A stretch of 40,608 nucleotides of DNA from contig NZ_PXZM01000042.1 in assembly GCF_003013395.1 (NCBI RefSeq), forward strand, positions 1 to 40,608. Direction: 5' to 3'. The stretch comes from Brevibacillus fortis. GTDB taxonomy: Bacteria > Bacillota > Bacilli > Brevibacillales > Brevibacillaceae. The stretch's first letter is position 1. Every line of letters starts with the position of its first letter. The notes beneath the pieces are model-generated. The model did not search any database and had not been told where the DNA came from. It saw only the letters and a list, made by a program, of their open reading frames with translations. The position numbers and the translations under genes were made by a program. Positions 32,698 through 40,608 of the stretch are shown piece after piece.

Positions 32698-33508
32698 CTG
32701 CCGTCAACCCCTCCATAAACTGCTTCGATGCCATCAAAAACACGACGATCATCGGTAAGGCAGACAACGTGAGCCCAGCAAACAGCAGGCTCCAATCCGT
32801 TTCATACTCCCCAAACAGCACCATCATGCCTACCGGAATCGTCTTGAGCGCTTCCTCCTGAATGAAAATCAACGGGAAGAAAAAGTCGTTCCACGCATGG
32901 ATGAAATTAATAATGATCACGGTAGCCAAGGCCGGACGAATCAGCGGCAAGAGCACGCGCCAAAACACCTGAAAATGGCTGCACCCATCGATCCGCGCCG
33001 CTTCCTCCAACTCAATCGGCAGTGTCCGAAAGAAGCCCGTCAAAATAAATACAGAGATCGGAATGCCACTCGCCGTATAAATCAAAATCAGCGACCACAG
33101 TGAATTCAAGAGGCCGAGATTCTTCATCAGCAAAAACAAGGGAACGATCCCCAGCTTGATCGGAATCATCAGGCCAATAATGAAAAAGAAATATAGCCCC
33201 CCTGTCCATTTAAAGGAAAACCGCGACAAGTAAAAGGCCGCCATCGCTGAAAAAACCGTAATCAGCAATACTGACATGGTACTAACGAATACACTGTTCC
33301 ATAAAAAGTCCGCAAAAGGCACGACTTCCCACAGCTTTTTGTACGTATCCAGGCTAAACGTTGTCGGAAGGGAAAGCGGACTCGCAAAAATCTCCATATT
33401 CGTTTTCAATGAAGAAGCAATCATCAGTACGATTGGATATAGTGCGACTAACGCGAATAAATACGCCAGTACATAAGATACAGTTCTCCCACCCACAGTC
33501 ATCTTCAC
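32684..33508 (-). CDS. CUT1 ABC sugar permease, MalG type
   Basis: The 274-residue integral membrane protein has six predicted helices and the cytoplasmic EAA loop EEAARIDGCSHFQVFWRVLLPLIRPA, which docks to the ATPase. GTG 33508 is preferred, 7 bases after AAGGAGG; ATG 33502 is the alternative. It pairs with the MalF-type permease immediately upstream. No ATPase gene lies in the operon, so a shared MsmX-like ATPase encoded elsewhere is expected, as is common for Bacillus sugar importers. Confidence 0.9.
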   Translation of the reverse strand: MKMTVGGRTVSYVLAYLFALVALYPIVLMIASSLKTNMEIFASPLSLPTTFSLDTYKKLWEVVPFADFLWNSVFVSTMSVLLITVFSAMAAFYLSRFSFKWTGGLYFFFIIGLMIPIKLGIVPLFLLMKNLGLLNSLWSLILIYTASGIPISVFILTGFFRTLPIELEEAARIDGCSHFQVFWRVLLPLIRPALATVIIINFIHAWNDFFFPLIFIQEEALKTIPVGMMVLFGEYETDWSLLFAGLTLSALPMIVVFLMASKQFMEGLTAGAVK

Positions 33509-33541
33509 ATCGCATCCTCCTTTCCACTTAGGAACACGCAA

Positions 33542-34486
33542 TTAGTGTTGGACTTCCCGCTTCCTCATCAAATAGAGTGACAGCGCCGACACAGACCCGA
33601 CGATGAAAAACAACACGACAGCCAACGCCGAACCGAGTCCAAGTGTGACATCCCCAGCGCCACTGCTAAACGCCATGCGATAAAAGTATACAGCCAGCGT
33701 ATCCGTCGAATAAAAGGGCTCACCCATCGAGCCTTGCATGGCGTAGACGAGCTCGAACGCTTCAAACGCCTGAATGAACGTAAAAATCGTCATAATCGTA
33801 ATCGCTGGCATACAAAGCGGCAAAATAATCTTCCACAGCATCCGCCAGCCTGTTGCCCCATCCAATCTCGCAGCCTCGATCAAATCCTCCGGGATCGACT
33901 GAAGTCCCGCCAAAAAGATCAGCATGGCAAAACCTATGCCAAACCAGCAGTTAATCAAAATAATCGCGAGAAGTGCTGTATCTGGGTCACCGAGCCATGG
34001 TCTGGCCCACTCCTCTAGGCCAATTTTTTCCAAAATGGTATTGAGTGCACCGTAATTCGGATTTAAAATCAACTTCCATAAAAACCCAATTACAATCACT
34101 GACAACAGCCTTGGCATGAAATAAGCAATCTTGAGGAACCCGGAACCGCGTATTTTGCGATAGATGAGAAAAGCCAGTCCGAAAGCGATCCCATTTTGCA
34201 TAATCATCTCGACCACAAAGTAGAGGGCATTATGCCGAAAAGCATTCCAGAACATTTCGTTGAAAGGCTCCACCGTAAACAGCGTAATGAAATTTTGCAG
34301 TCCGACAAAAACCCCGCGCTTGATGCCGTTCCAGTCGTACAAGCTGTATAAGAATGCCGAAAAGATCGGATACACGACAAACAACGTGTAAATAACAAGC
34401 GCGGGCAGCGGAAACAAGTGAATCAGCCAGCGAGCTTGCCCCTTTGTTCGAATGCCTTTCCTGTTTACCGTCTCGATGATACCCAC
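33542..34486 (-). CDS. CUT1 ABC sugar permease, MalF type
   Basis: The 314-residue integral membrane permease has six helices and the EAA loop IEAARLDGATGWRMLWKIILPLCMPAI. The first helix, LIHLFPLPALVIYTLFVVYPIFSAF, and the following YDWNG are typical of this subunit. The start is GTG 34486 beside AAAAAAAGGG, a cramped site; no better start is in frame nearby. It sits between the binding protein and the MalG-type permease. Confidence 0.9.
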   Translation of the reverse strand: MGIIETVNRKGIRTKGQARWLIHLFPLPALVIYTLFVVYPIFSAFLYSLYDWNGIKRGVFVGLQNFITLFTVEPFNEMFWNAFRHNALYFVVEMIMQNGIAFGLAFLIYRKIRGSGFLKIAYFMPRLLSVIVIGFLWKLILNPNYGALNTILEKIGLEEWARPWLGDPDTALLAIILINCWFGIGFAMLIFLAGLQSIPEDLIEAARLDGATGWRMLWKIILPLCMPAITIMTIFTFIQAFEAFELVYAMQGSMGEPFYSTDTLAVYFYRMAFSSGAGDVTLGLGSALAVVLFFIVGSVSALSLYLMRKREVQH

Positions 34487-34526
34487 CCCTTTTTTTCGAA
34501 AATCATCGCGGCCTGTTCAGAAGCCA

Positions 34527-34553
34527 GGAGTGAATCCAACGAGGGTCCACTCC
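34527..34553 (-). other. Intercistronic hairpin after the binding-protein gene
   Basis: GGAGTG (34527-34532) and CACTCC (34548-34553) form a short stem in the gap between binding protein and permease, with no T-run. Such hairpins often raise the level of the upstream binding-protein message; that role is inferred from position. Confidence 0.45.
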
Positions 34554-34572
34554 CGAATCCGTCTGCTATTTT

Positions 34573-35844
34573 CTACTTTTTAAAGGGAGGGAACCAGGTA
34601 GCCGCCGACTTTTGTACTTCTTCTACAACCTGCTCCGGGGTGAGTTTGCCTAAATACATTCCTTGGAGTGCGTTTTCTAATGTTTGCTTCGTGGTCGGTT
34701 TTCCTTCCGCGAAGTTGACGACCATCAAATATGGTGTGGCGCTGGTTTGGGACAGCTCTGCCATCTTGTTTACTAACGGATCATCGGTCGATACTCCCGG
34801 CACTGCGCTGATTCGTTTGAACTGGTTGGCGAATAGCTCCCCAAACTTTTTCGTCGCCATGAATTCCATGAACTTCAGTGCCTCTGCTTTGTGCTTGGAC
34901 TTGGCATTGACGGCATAGGAGCCATCGACCCAAGTTGTCAGGACTTGTTTTCCGTCATCTGTTGGCATTGGGAAGAAATCAAGCGGCAAATCCGGGTTGA
35001 GCTTTTTGATTCCTTCCAGTTCAAAGCTGCCATTGATGAACATCGCTGCTTTTTCCATGGCGAACAACGTCCGCATATCGTTCAATTCGAGACCTACATA
35101 ATTTTCCGGGAAATAAGGGATAAGCTCTTGCATACGCTGCACAGTTTCGAGGAACTCGGCGCTTTTTAGGTCACTTTCTCCTTTCAGCAGCTTATCGAGA
35201 TAGTCCGTTCCGCTGTAGCTAGCTGGAGCAATCACACCATGACTGAGAGAGAGGAGCCAGCCTTCCTTTGCTCCAAAAGAGATCGGGACGATTCCTTTCT
35301 CTTTCAATGCTTTGGCTGTCGCGATCAACTCATCCCAGCTTTTCGGTGCCTGAAGGCCATTTTGCTCGAAGATTTTCTTGTTGTAGTAAAATTGTGTGGA
35401 GTTCAGGGATAGTGGGACACCGTAAACTTTACCATCTTTGCCTGTAGCCGCTGCGAGGACGTCTTTGGGCATGGTAGATATGCCTGGCACATTGTCGAGA
35501 GGCTCTAGATGTCCAGCTTCAGCCAGGGTAATCCCCGGAGCGTAGGGACGAAGCTGCAAAATATCTGGACCACTATCACTTTGGAGCGCCGTGTTGAGGA
35601 TGGTATTGTACTCCGTTGCTTTGAATGGTTTGAAGTCGATCTTGATATTCGGATTGTCTGCCTCAAAAGCTTTGATGATTGCTTTGTAGCCCTCCGTGTC
35701 TTCTACACGCCAGCTATGCATGGAGAGTGTTACCTGCTGTCCTCCACCAGACTCTGTTTCGGTTCCTCCACTGCTACATCCTGTAACCACCATAACCGCA
35801 GCCAACACGATAGAACCTACATAGCGAAAACGAAATTGCTTCAT
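34573..35844 (-). CDS. ABC sugar-binding lipoprotein
   Basis: The 423-residue family 1 solute-binding protein has a lipoprotein signal (SIVLAAVMVVTGC, the lipidated cysteine near residue 23) followed by SSGGTETESGGG, and family features such as AFEADNPNIKIDFKPF, LNSTQFYYNKKIFEQNGLQAPKSWDEL and WVDGSYAVNAKSKHKAEALKFMEF. It delivers a sugar or glycan fragment to the paired permeases. GGGGAGGG precedes ATG 35844. The substrate cannot be read from sequence; the neighbours (BadF kinase, MurR-like regulator, serine hydrolase) suggest amino sugars or muropeptides. Confidence 0.9.
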   Translation of the reverse strand: MKQFRFRYVGSIVLAAVMVVTGCSSGGTETESGGGQQVTLSMHSWRVEDTEGYKAIIKAFEADNPNIKIDFKPFKATEYNTILNTALQSDSGPDILQLRPYAPGITLAEAGHLEPLDNVPGISTMPKDVLAAATGKDGKVYGVPLSLNSTQFYYNKKIFEQNGLQAPKSWDELIATAKALKEKGIVPISFGAKEGWLLSLSHGVIAPASYSGTDYLDKLLKGESDLKSAEFLETVQRMQELIPYFPENYVGLELNDMRTLFAMEKAAMFINGSFELEGIKKLNPDLPLDFFPMPTDDGKQVLTTWVDGSYAVNAKSKHKAEALKFMEFMATKKFGELFANQFKRISAVPGVSTDDPLVNKMAELSQTSATPYLMVVNFAEGKPTTKQTLENALQGMYLGKLTPEQVVEEVQKSAATWFPPFKK

Positions 35845-35869
35845 GCGAAACCCTCCCCTTTTTCTTCCC

Positions 35870-36907
35870 TTAGGTCTGCAAAAGCTGGGCCGTAACAGCA
35901 TCATGCAAAATCGGACGTAATTGCCGAAGCTGATGAGTGCGGCCTAGATGAACGGCGTTGGTGAGAAAGATAACAGCAAACTGTTGCTCCGGGTCGATCC
36001 ACATGCTTGTTCCAGTAAAGCCCGTATGTCCGAAGCTCTTCCGATGCAAGCCGCTTCCACAGCTCAGCGTAGTGGATGCTTGATTGAGTTCCCAGCCATA
36101 CCCTCTACTGCCATCTGCTTGCTCCGTATGATTGCGGATTGCCAGTTCGTACCATTCGCTTGCAAGTATTCGAGGATCTTGGTACAACCAACTCATCGCG
36201 TATCGGCACAGATCGTCAGCCGTTGAAAAAAGTCCAGCATGTCCGGCAACCCCTCCCATCGCAAATGCTTTCTCATCATGAACCTCACCTGTAATGTAGG
36301 CGTTGGTGAGGCTGCAATATTCAGTAGACGAAATATTCGGATAAATTTGCTGATTCGGACGGTAAATGGTATGTGTCATGCCCAATGGGGTGAAGATGCG
36401 CCGGGTTACAAACTGGTCCAAGCGCTCTCCTGTTACTTGCTCGATAACGAGGCCCAACCAAATCATTCCCAAATCACTGTAAACTACCTGAGCCCCTGGC
36501 TTGTGAATCAATTCTTGCTCATACAACAGCTCTGGCAAACAGATCTCACTATCGCGTCTTCTCTCTGCCAAATCTGCCGGCATTCCTGAGGTATGCGCAA
36601 GCAGCTGCGCGAGTGTGATCCGCTTTTTATCAGCGGGACAATCGGGGAAAAATCGGCCAATCTGATCATCTAGCGCTACCACCCCCTCCTGCACGAGCAA
36701 GAGAACAGCGGGCAGCGTCGCTGTCACTTTGGTGAGCGACGCCAGGTCAAACATGGTATCCGGCGTCACCCGCTGGTCTTTACCAATACTCGTCGTTCCG
36801 GCATCACACGCATACCAGATACGGCGATCACGCACGATTCGCAAGGCAGCTCCCGGCAGCAAACCGTTGTCCACCCATCCTTGCAAGAGCAGCTCCAGAT
36901 CGTCCAT
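35870..36907 (-). CDS. Beta-lactamase-like serine hydrolase (YbbE/AmiE type)
   Basis: The 345-residue serine hydrolase has the S57-x-x-K motif in ASLTKVTATLPA, VVYSDLGMIWLG (Y-S-D in place of Y-x-N) and FGHTGFTGTS near the C-terminus, plus LAQLLAHTSGMP. No signal peptide is seen. The fold covers class C beta-lactamases, esterases and D-amino-acid peptidases; in B. subtilis the YbbE/AmiE member lies in the MurNAc operon with murR. Removing peptides from imported muropeptides is a reasonable guess. ATG 36907 follows GGGAGGGAAG; a longer frame runs into the regulator gene. Confidence 0.82.
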   Translation of the reverse strand: MDDLELLLQGWVDNGLLPGAALRIVRDRRIWYACDAGTTSIGKDQRVTPDTMFDLASLTKVTATLPAVLLLVQEGVVALDDQIGRFFPDCPADKKRITLAQLLAHTSGMPADLAERRRDSEICLPELLYEQELIHKPGAQVVYSDLGMIWLGLVIEQVTGERLDQFVTRRIFTPLGMTHTIYRPNQQIYPNISSTEYCSLTNAYITGEVHDEKAFAMGGVAGHAGLFSTADDLCRYAMSWLYQDPRILASEWYELAIRNHTEQADGSRGYGWELNQASTTLSCGSGLHRKSFGHTGFTGTSMWIDPEQQFAVIFLTNAVHLGRTHQLRQLRPILHDAVTAQLLQT

Positions 36908-36924
36908 GTCTTCCCTCCCTTTTC

Positions 36925-37791
36925 CTACGTTGATGAGCGTTTCGTCCGACTGACAGCAAGCCTTGATTTTTCCAACAGGGGAATGACTTGCTCTTGCATC
37001 CTGCTGATCATGGTAATAAACAAGATATCGATGACGTTCAATTGGGCAATACGCGATGCCATGGCTCCGCTGCGAATGCTTTTTTCTACCGAGCTTGTGA
37101 ACAGCCGGATGTTGGCTAGTTCTGCTACTGGCGAGGGACCAAATTTGGTCAGTGTAATGATGGTCGCTCCCTGCTGCTTGGCCTCCGTCAACGATTGAAT
37201 AATGTCTTCGGTCTGTCCTGAATAAGATATGCCGATGACCACGTCTTTTTCCGTTAATGTGACTGCGGACGTCAATTGAGCGTGAAAATCCGAATAAGCC
37301 TCGCACCACAGGTTAATCCGCGAAAATTTTTGCCGGATATCGTCAGCAATGACTGCCGATGCACCGACGCCGTAGACATCGATCTTCCTTGCCACCGACA
37401 GCACGTCGACTGCTTTCTTTACTTCTTCGTTGGACAAGACGGAGAGTGTATCCTGGATGGACTGAATATTGTTCCAGCTAACCGCTTGCATAATCGATTC
37501 AACTGAACCCTCCATCATAATCTCCTGATAACTGCCCATCGCCGTCTGTTTCGTCAAATCTCCCGCAATGCGTAGCTTTAGCTCTTGATATCCCTTCATA
37601 TTAAGAGAGCGAGCCAAACGGATGATCGTCGCCTCGGAAACCCCACTATATTCTGCCAATTTCTGGACAGAAAGCTTCACGACATCTTCAGGGTGAGCCA
37701 GAATAAAATCGGCGACTTTTCGCTCCGAAGGCTTCAATTGATCCAAGATTGCTTGCAGGCTGACAAGCCCTCCATTTAACATATGTGACAT
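36925..37791 (-). CDS. RpiR/MurR-family SIS-domain regulator
   Basis: The 288-residue protein has an N-terminal RpiR-type HTH (LKPSERKVADFILAHPEDVVKLSVQKLAEYSGVSEATIIRLARSL, about 18-65) and a SIS sugar-phosphate-binding domain (about 120-250; KIDVYGVGASAVIADDIRQKFSRI, GISYSGQTEDIIQSL). MurR members sense MurNAc-6-phosphate; the effector here is probably an amino-sugar phosphate made by the operon kinase. It is the first gene and likely autoregulates through the palindrome over the promoter. GGGGGAAG precedes ATG 37791. Confidence 0.88.
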   Translation of the reverse strand: MSHMLNGGLVSLQAILDQLKPSERKVADFILAHPEDVVKLSVQKLAEYSGVSEATIIRLARSLNMKGYQELKLRIAGDLTKQTAMGSYQEIMMEGSVESIMQAVSWNNIQSIQDTLSVLSNEEVKKAVDVLSVARKIDVYGVGASAVIADDIRQKFSRINLWCEAYSDFHAQLTSAVTLTEKDVVIGISYSGQTEDIIQSLTEAKQQGATIITLTKFGPSPVAELANIRLFTSSVEKSIRSGAMASRIAQLNVIDILFITMISRMQEQVIPLLEKSRLAVSRTKRSST

Positions 37792-37814
37792 CGCTCTCTT
37801 CCCCCAAATCTTAT

Positions 37815-37847
37815 CTACATTTTATGTAGCATTATTTCTCTCGTCAA
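37815..37847 (-). promoter_or_regulatory. Promoter and operator of the amino-sugar operon
   Basis: On the minus strand TTGACG (37842-37847) and TAAAAT (37819-37824) are 17 bases apart, a good sigma-A promoter. The palindrome CTACATTTTATGTAG (37815-37829) covers the -10, an ideal repressor site for the RpiR-type protein. A second dyad, ATTGTT-N8-AACAAT (37847-37866), adjoins the -35. Confidence 0.7.
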
Positions 37848-38000
37848 TTGTTATCTAATAAACAATATTTCAAAACCACGAAGCTCAGCACAGCTCTTCT
37901 GAATTTGTTCTCTGTTTTTCTAAAAATTCCCTCCTTGACTTTCTCGTGGCGTCAAGCTTTACGCTTGCATCGCTAACAGGAATAAAAAGGAGGATTTTTC

Positions 38001-39293
38001 ATGAGAACGTTACTGATTAAAGGCTGCATGATTTTGACGATGGTCGAGGGAGAGAAGCCATTTCAGGGAGATATTTGGATCGAGGATGGTCGAATTTCAA
38101 AAATCGGACCATCCCTTGAAGAAGAAGCAGACCGTGTCATATTGGCTAAAAATATGGTAACGATGCCCGGTCTCATCAACGCGCACAACCATGCCAGCAT
38201 GTCCTTGCTGCGTGCTTTTTCTGATGACCTCAAGCTGATGGATTGGTTGGACAAAAAGATGCTGCCCGCTGAAGCCCGGATGACAAGAGACGATGTCTAC
38301 TGGGGAACGACACTGGGGATCGCGGAAATGATCGCTTCTGGCACGACCGCTTTTGCCGACATGTACGTGCATATGGATGCTGTTGCCCAAGCGGTACTTG
38401 ATTCCGGAATACGCGCTTCCTTGACTCGCGGCATGGTCTTTCTTGAGGATGACGGGGGACGACGAATGGCCGAAGCCTTAGACCTCATCGACAACTGGAC
38501 GGGGGCTGGCGATGGCAGAATCACGACGATGCTCGGTCCGCATGCTCCTTATACGTGCCCGCCGAAACCTCTGCAAGGAGTCATCGAGCTTGCCCGCAAG
38601 CGTCATATCCCGCTCCACATCCATCTGGCTGAAACGATTGAGGAAGTAGAGAAAATCCGTGCCAAGTACAATCAGACTCCCACGGAGTATTTGCATGAAC
38701 TGGGCATGTTCCACGACACGCATGTCTTGCTCGCCCATGCCGTTCATATGAATGAGTCCGATGTCGCGCTTCTTCGCGGGATGAGAGGCGGCGTCGCACA
38801 TAACCCTGTCAGCAATTTGAAGCTCGGCTGCGGCATCGCCCCTGTCAGAGAGCTGATTGAGACCGGGGTCACTGTCGGGATGGGAACAGATGGTGCCGGC
38901 AGCGCTACGACTCTCGATCTATTTGCCGAGATCAAAGCCGCGACTTGGGTGCAAAAGCTCAAGCACGGCGATCCGACGGTACTTCCTGCCGAAGCCGCAT
39001 TGCGCATGGCTACCATCGAAAGTGCGAAGCTGCTTGCGATCGATCACGAGGTCGGCACTCTTGAAGTCGGGAAGAGAGCTGATCTCATCCTGATCGATCT
39101 AGATAAACCGCACCTGCAGCCTGCCCATGACATCCCTGCCCTGCTTGCCTACAGCGCGACGGGAGCGGATGTGGATACAACCATCGTTAATGGAGAAATT
39201 TTGATGTATCAGCGCCAATTCCATACGCTCCGATGGGAGGAAATAAAGAGAGAAGCAACAGCGCGAGCCAGCCGACTTGTCGAGGGCCTGTAA
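38001..39293 (+). CDS. mtaD: 5-methylthioadenosine/S-adenosylhomocysteine deaminase
   Basis: The 430-residue amidohydrolase has metal ligands in GLINAHNHASM (H-x-H), the HIHLAET segment, LLAHAVHMNESD, VAHNPVSNLKLGCGIAPV and VGMGTDGAGSATT. These match MTA/SAH deaminases, which convert methylthioadenosine or S-adenosylhomocysteine to the inosine analogue in sulfur salvage. The N- and C-terminal beta segments form the usual composite domain. AAAGGAGG precedes ATG 38001. A TTGACT at 37935 has no good -10, so the promoter is unclear. It is a single-gene unit. Confidence 0.88.
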   Translation: MRTLLIKGCMILTMVEGEKPFQGDIWIEDGRISKIGPSLEEEADRVILAKNMVTMPGLINAHNHASMSLLRAFSDDLKLMDWLDKKMLPAEARMTRDDVYWGTTLGIAEMIASGTTAFADMYVHMDAVAQAVLDSGIRASLTRGMVFLEDDGGRRMAEALDLIDNWTGAGDGRITTMLGPHAPYTCPPKPLQGVIELARKRHIPLHIHLAETIEEVEKIRAKYNQTPTEYLHELGMFHDTHVLLAHAVHMNESDVALLRGMRGGVAHNPVSNLKLGCGIAPVRELIETGVTVGMGTDGAGSATTLDLFAEIKAATWVQKLKHGDPTVLPAEAALRMATIESAKLLAIDHEVGTLEVGKRADLILIDLDKPHLQPAHDIPALLAYSATGADVDTTIVNGEILMYQRQFHTLRWEEIKREATARASRLVEGL

Positions 39294-39305
39294 TTTCTTT
39301 TGTGC

Positions 39306-39764
39306 TCACAGGTTGAGTACGCAGAAGCCAATCGCGAGACACATCGCAAATACGCTCCACATGAAATAGGGAATGAGCAGCGAGGATGCGATTTTGTGGT
39401 GGGGACGAATAGCGCGAATGATCACCCATGTCGAATACATCACCAGGATGGTATCCAACGCAGCCAACACGAGCAGTTGATAACCGATAAACAACACGAA
39501 AAAAAGTTGATGAAAGAACCAATTGATTCCATATAGGAGCAAAAGCTCGCGGTCTATCTGCCTCGTTTGAATCAAGATCAGTAACGACCATGCTATGAGT
39601 GCGTATAAAATGAGCCAGATGATACGAAACAAGTAGATTGGCGGTGTTCCACCGGGCTTGGCAAGGGAATCATACCAGGCCCCACCGTCGGGAAAAGCAA
39701 GACCCCCCAGTGAATAGAGGACCACTCCCGCAAGAAATAGAAGAATATTGTGCACCAATCTCAT
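39306..39764 (-). CDS. tspO: TspO/MBR-family membrane protein
   Basis: The 152-residue protein has five hydrophobic helices and TspO features: WYDSLAKPGGTPP near the first loop, RIIWLILYALIAWSLLI, INWFFHQLFF, and the final YFMWSVFAMCLAIGFCVLNL. TspO proteins bind porphyrins and related ligands and take part in stress responses. AAAGGGTGA lies 9 bases before ATG 39764. It converges with mtaD with 12 bp between stops and no terminator. Confidence 0.85.
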   Translation of the reverse strand: MRLVHNILLFLAGVVLYSLGGLAFPDGGAWYDSLAKPGGTPPIYLFRIIWLILYALIAWSLLILIQTRQIDRELLLLYGINWFFHQLFFVLFIGYQLLVLAALDTILVMYSTWVIIRAIRPHHKIASSLLIPYFMWSVFAMCLAIGFCVLNL

Positions 39765-39783
39765 CTTAGGAAGTCACCCTTTC

Positions 39784-39817
39784 CTCTTCTTTCTCTTCTT
39801 TCTCTTCTTTCTCTTCT
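39784..39817. repeat. 9-bp tandem repeat upstream of tspO
   Basis: CTCTTCTTT repeats three times exactly (39784-39810), then a partial copy CTCTTCT. It begins 20 bases upstream of the tspO start, just beyond the ribosome binding site, and would give a purine-only GAAGA/GAAA leader. Copy-number change by slippage could alter expression. Confidence 0.75.
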
Positions 39818-39871
39818 ATATCTATGAGTGGTCCTTCTCTTTTCATGCTAGTTTCAGAGATTTTAAAAAAC

Positions 39872-40100
39872 TTCTTTGTACGTTGCTGTAGTGCCGGGGA
39901 GGAAACAGGAGAAAACGCTCAGCTTCTTGTCCCACCCGCTGTGGGATTGACTGCACGACTCCATGCAAAAAGCGAAACCGCGTCCAAAGTGGTCCACTCA
40001 GGATGTTTTTCAGAGGTGGACGCTTAAGGGCGTGTTTCGCTTTTTGCATTACGTCTCGGTCGGTGTACCAAAGATCTTCGCTTATTTCTCCTGTTTCCTC
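39872..40100. repeat. B-family nested palindromic repeat, copy 1
   Basis: The ~230-bp element has outer arms starting GGAAACAGGAGAAA near 39901 with an inverse near 40084-40097. Inner arms are ATGCAAAAAGCGAAAC (39963-39978) and the exact inverse GTTTCGCTTTTTGCAT (40034-40049), with GCGTCCA and TGGACGC nested inside. It is about 90% like the B copy at 40393-40608 over ~200 bp. Short frames across it are artefacts. Confidence 0.8.
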
Positions 40101-40159
40101 TACGAGCTTTCAGTGTTACCCGACTTTTAAAAGCCTTAAAAGATTGAAGAACGTAATCA

Positions 40160-40380
40160 GTTACGACAGAGAAGAATATTTCCAGACGTAGCGACTTGTG
40201 GAGTCCTACCGAGCGGAGAAGGGATTCGCGGGCAACAGAAACGCAACGTGCCCGTGCTACGAAGCGGCTACCACTTTTGCGTTCCCCCGCGAATTCCTTC
40301 GGAGCGGACAGTCTTAGCCCTCAGCAGGACGGAGCCTGGAGCCTAGACTGGAAATATTCTTCTCTTCACCGTAGCCACAT
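40160..40380. repeat. A-family nested palindromic repeat, copy 2
   Basis: The outer arms are GAGAAGAATATTTCCAG (40169-40185) and its exact inverse (40348-40364). The inner arms are GAAGGGATTCGCGGG (40218-40232) and CCCGCGAATTCCTTC (40286-40300), one position unmatched. Plan, size and the GGACAGTCTT segment match copy 1 at 151-383, but the arm sequences differ in a pair-preserving way. It fills the gap between two B elements. Confidence 0.78.
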
Positions 40381-40392
40381 AACAGGAGCCTC

Positions 40393-40608
40393 AAGTGGCT
40401 GTAGTGCTGGGGAGGAAACAGGAGAAAACGCTCAGCTTCTAGGGCCACCCGCTGGGGGATTGACTGCACGACTCCATGCAAAAAGCGAAACCGCGTCCAA
40501 AGTAGTCCTTTCAGGATGTGTTTCAGAGGTGGACGCTTAAAAGCGTGTTTCGCTTTTTGCATTCCGTCTCGGTCGGTGTCCCTAAGATCTTCGCTTATTT
40601 CTCCTGTT
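40393..40608. repeat. B-family nested palindromic repeat, copy 2 (cut by window end)
   Basis: This near copy of 39872-40100 has the same inner arms at 40476-40491 and 40547-40562 and the same GGAAACAGGAGAAA start near 40414. It shares the AGTGGCTGTAG tip with A-family elements. The last part runs off the window. Confidence 0.78.

Noticed and set aside
37935..37963. TTGACT with TTTACG as promoter of mtaD
   Set aside because: The -10 matches only three of six positions, and the sequence also forms a CAAGC/GCTTG hairpin.
40196..40540. Plus-strand frame of 114 codons at the right edge
   Set aside because: It is made of A and B repeat sequence; related frames recur in each copy, as expected from the repeats themselves.

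Overview
The window reads as a chromosomal segment of a spore-forming, aerobic Firmicute, most likely Brevibacillus or a near relative. The reasons are four tandem YheC/YheD-type spore-coat ATP-grasp genes behind a sigma-K-like promoter, strong AGGAGG ribosome binding sites, a PAS histidine kinase of the sporulation type, a candidate PerR/Fur box, and palindromic intergenic repeats that I associate from memory with Brevibacillus. No rRNA, tRNA, CRISPR array, transposase or prophage gene was seen.

Layout. (1) 1-423: remains of two families of nested palindromic repeats. (2) 424-3287, minus strand: ytoI and a DUF445 (YheB) membrane protein, separated by a terminator and a 166-bp MITE-like element. 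(3) 3318-9854, plus strand: a sigma-K-like promoter, four YheC/YheD paralogues, a hairpin-rich untranslated stretch ending in a terminator, and a low-complexity protein carrying five copies of an SxFSPGFAxTNxQEV motif. (4) 9912-23318, minus strand: one orphan gene, then a tightly packed ten-gene glycan locus. It encodes a membrane-anchored TIM-barrel protein with a CBM9-like tail, a membrane HEAT protein, a processive GT2 synthase, a degenerate receiver protein, a UDP-HexNAc 6-dehydrogenase, GlmS, a small protein, a truncated GlmU, and two secreted GH18-like proteins holding three copies of one domain. (5) 23655-26997: an FAD/NAD(P) disulfide reductase behind twin palindromes, an AhpC/glutaredoxin/TrxB-type peroxide operon behind PerR/Fur-like boxes, and an unlisted 51-residue Cys-rich gene with a TTG start. 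(6) 27119-31588: an NhaC antiporter, and on the other strand a histidine kinase, DUF3870 and GGDEF set. (7) 31726-37847, minus strand: an amino-sugar or muropeptide salvage operon with a MurR-like regulator, serine hydrolase, ABC importer and BadF-type sugar kinase. (8) 38001-39764: an MTA/SAH deaminase and TspO. (9) 39765-40608: a 9-bp tandem repeat, then palindromic repeats in the order B-A-B.

How the parts work together. The glycan locus appears to supply its own precursor: GlmS makes glucosamine-6-phosphate, the GlmU-like enzyme makes a UDP-sugar, the dehydrogenase oxidises UDP-HexNAc to the uronic acid, and the GT2 polymerises and exports. The GH-like proteins would trim or bind the product outside the cell. 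The receiver protein, whose N-terminal half resembles a decayed GGDEF domain, would tie the synthase to signalling; a likely active diguanylate cyclase lies in the same window. This locus (10492-23318) and the PGFAGTN repeat protein (9027-9854) are the best candidates for undescribed biology. Product names rest on reading motifs by eye; no database search was possible.
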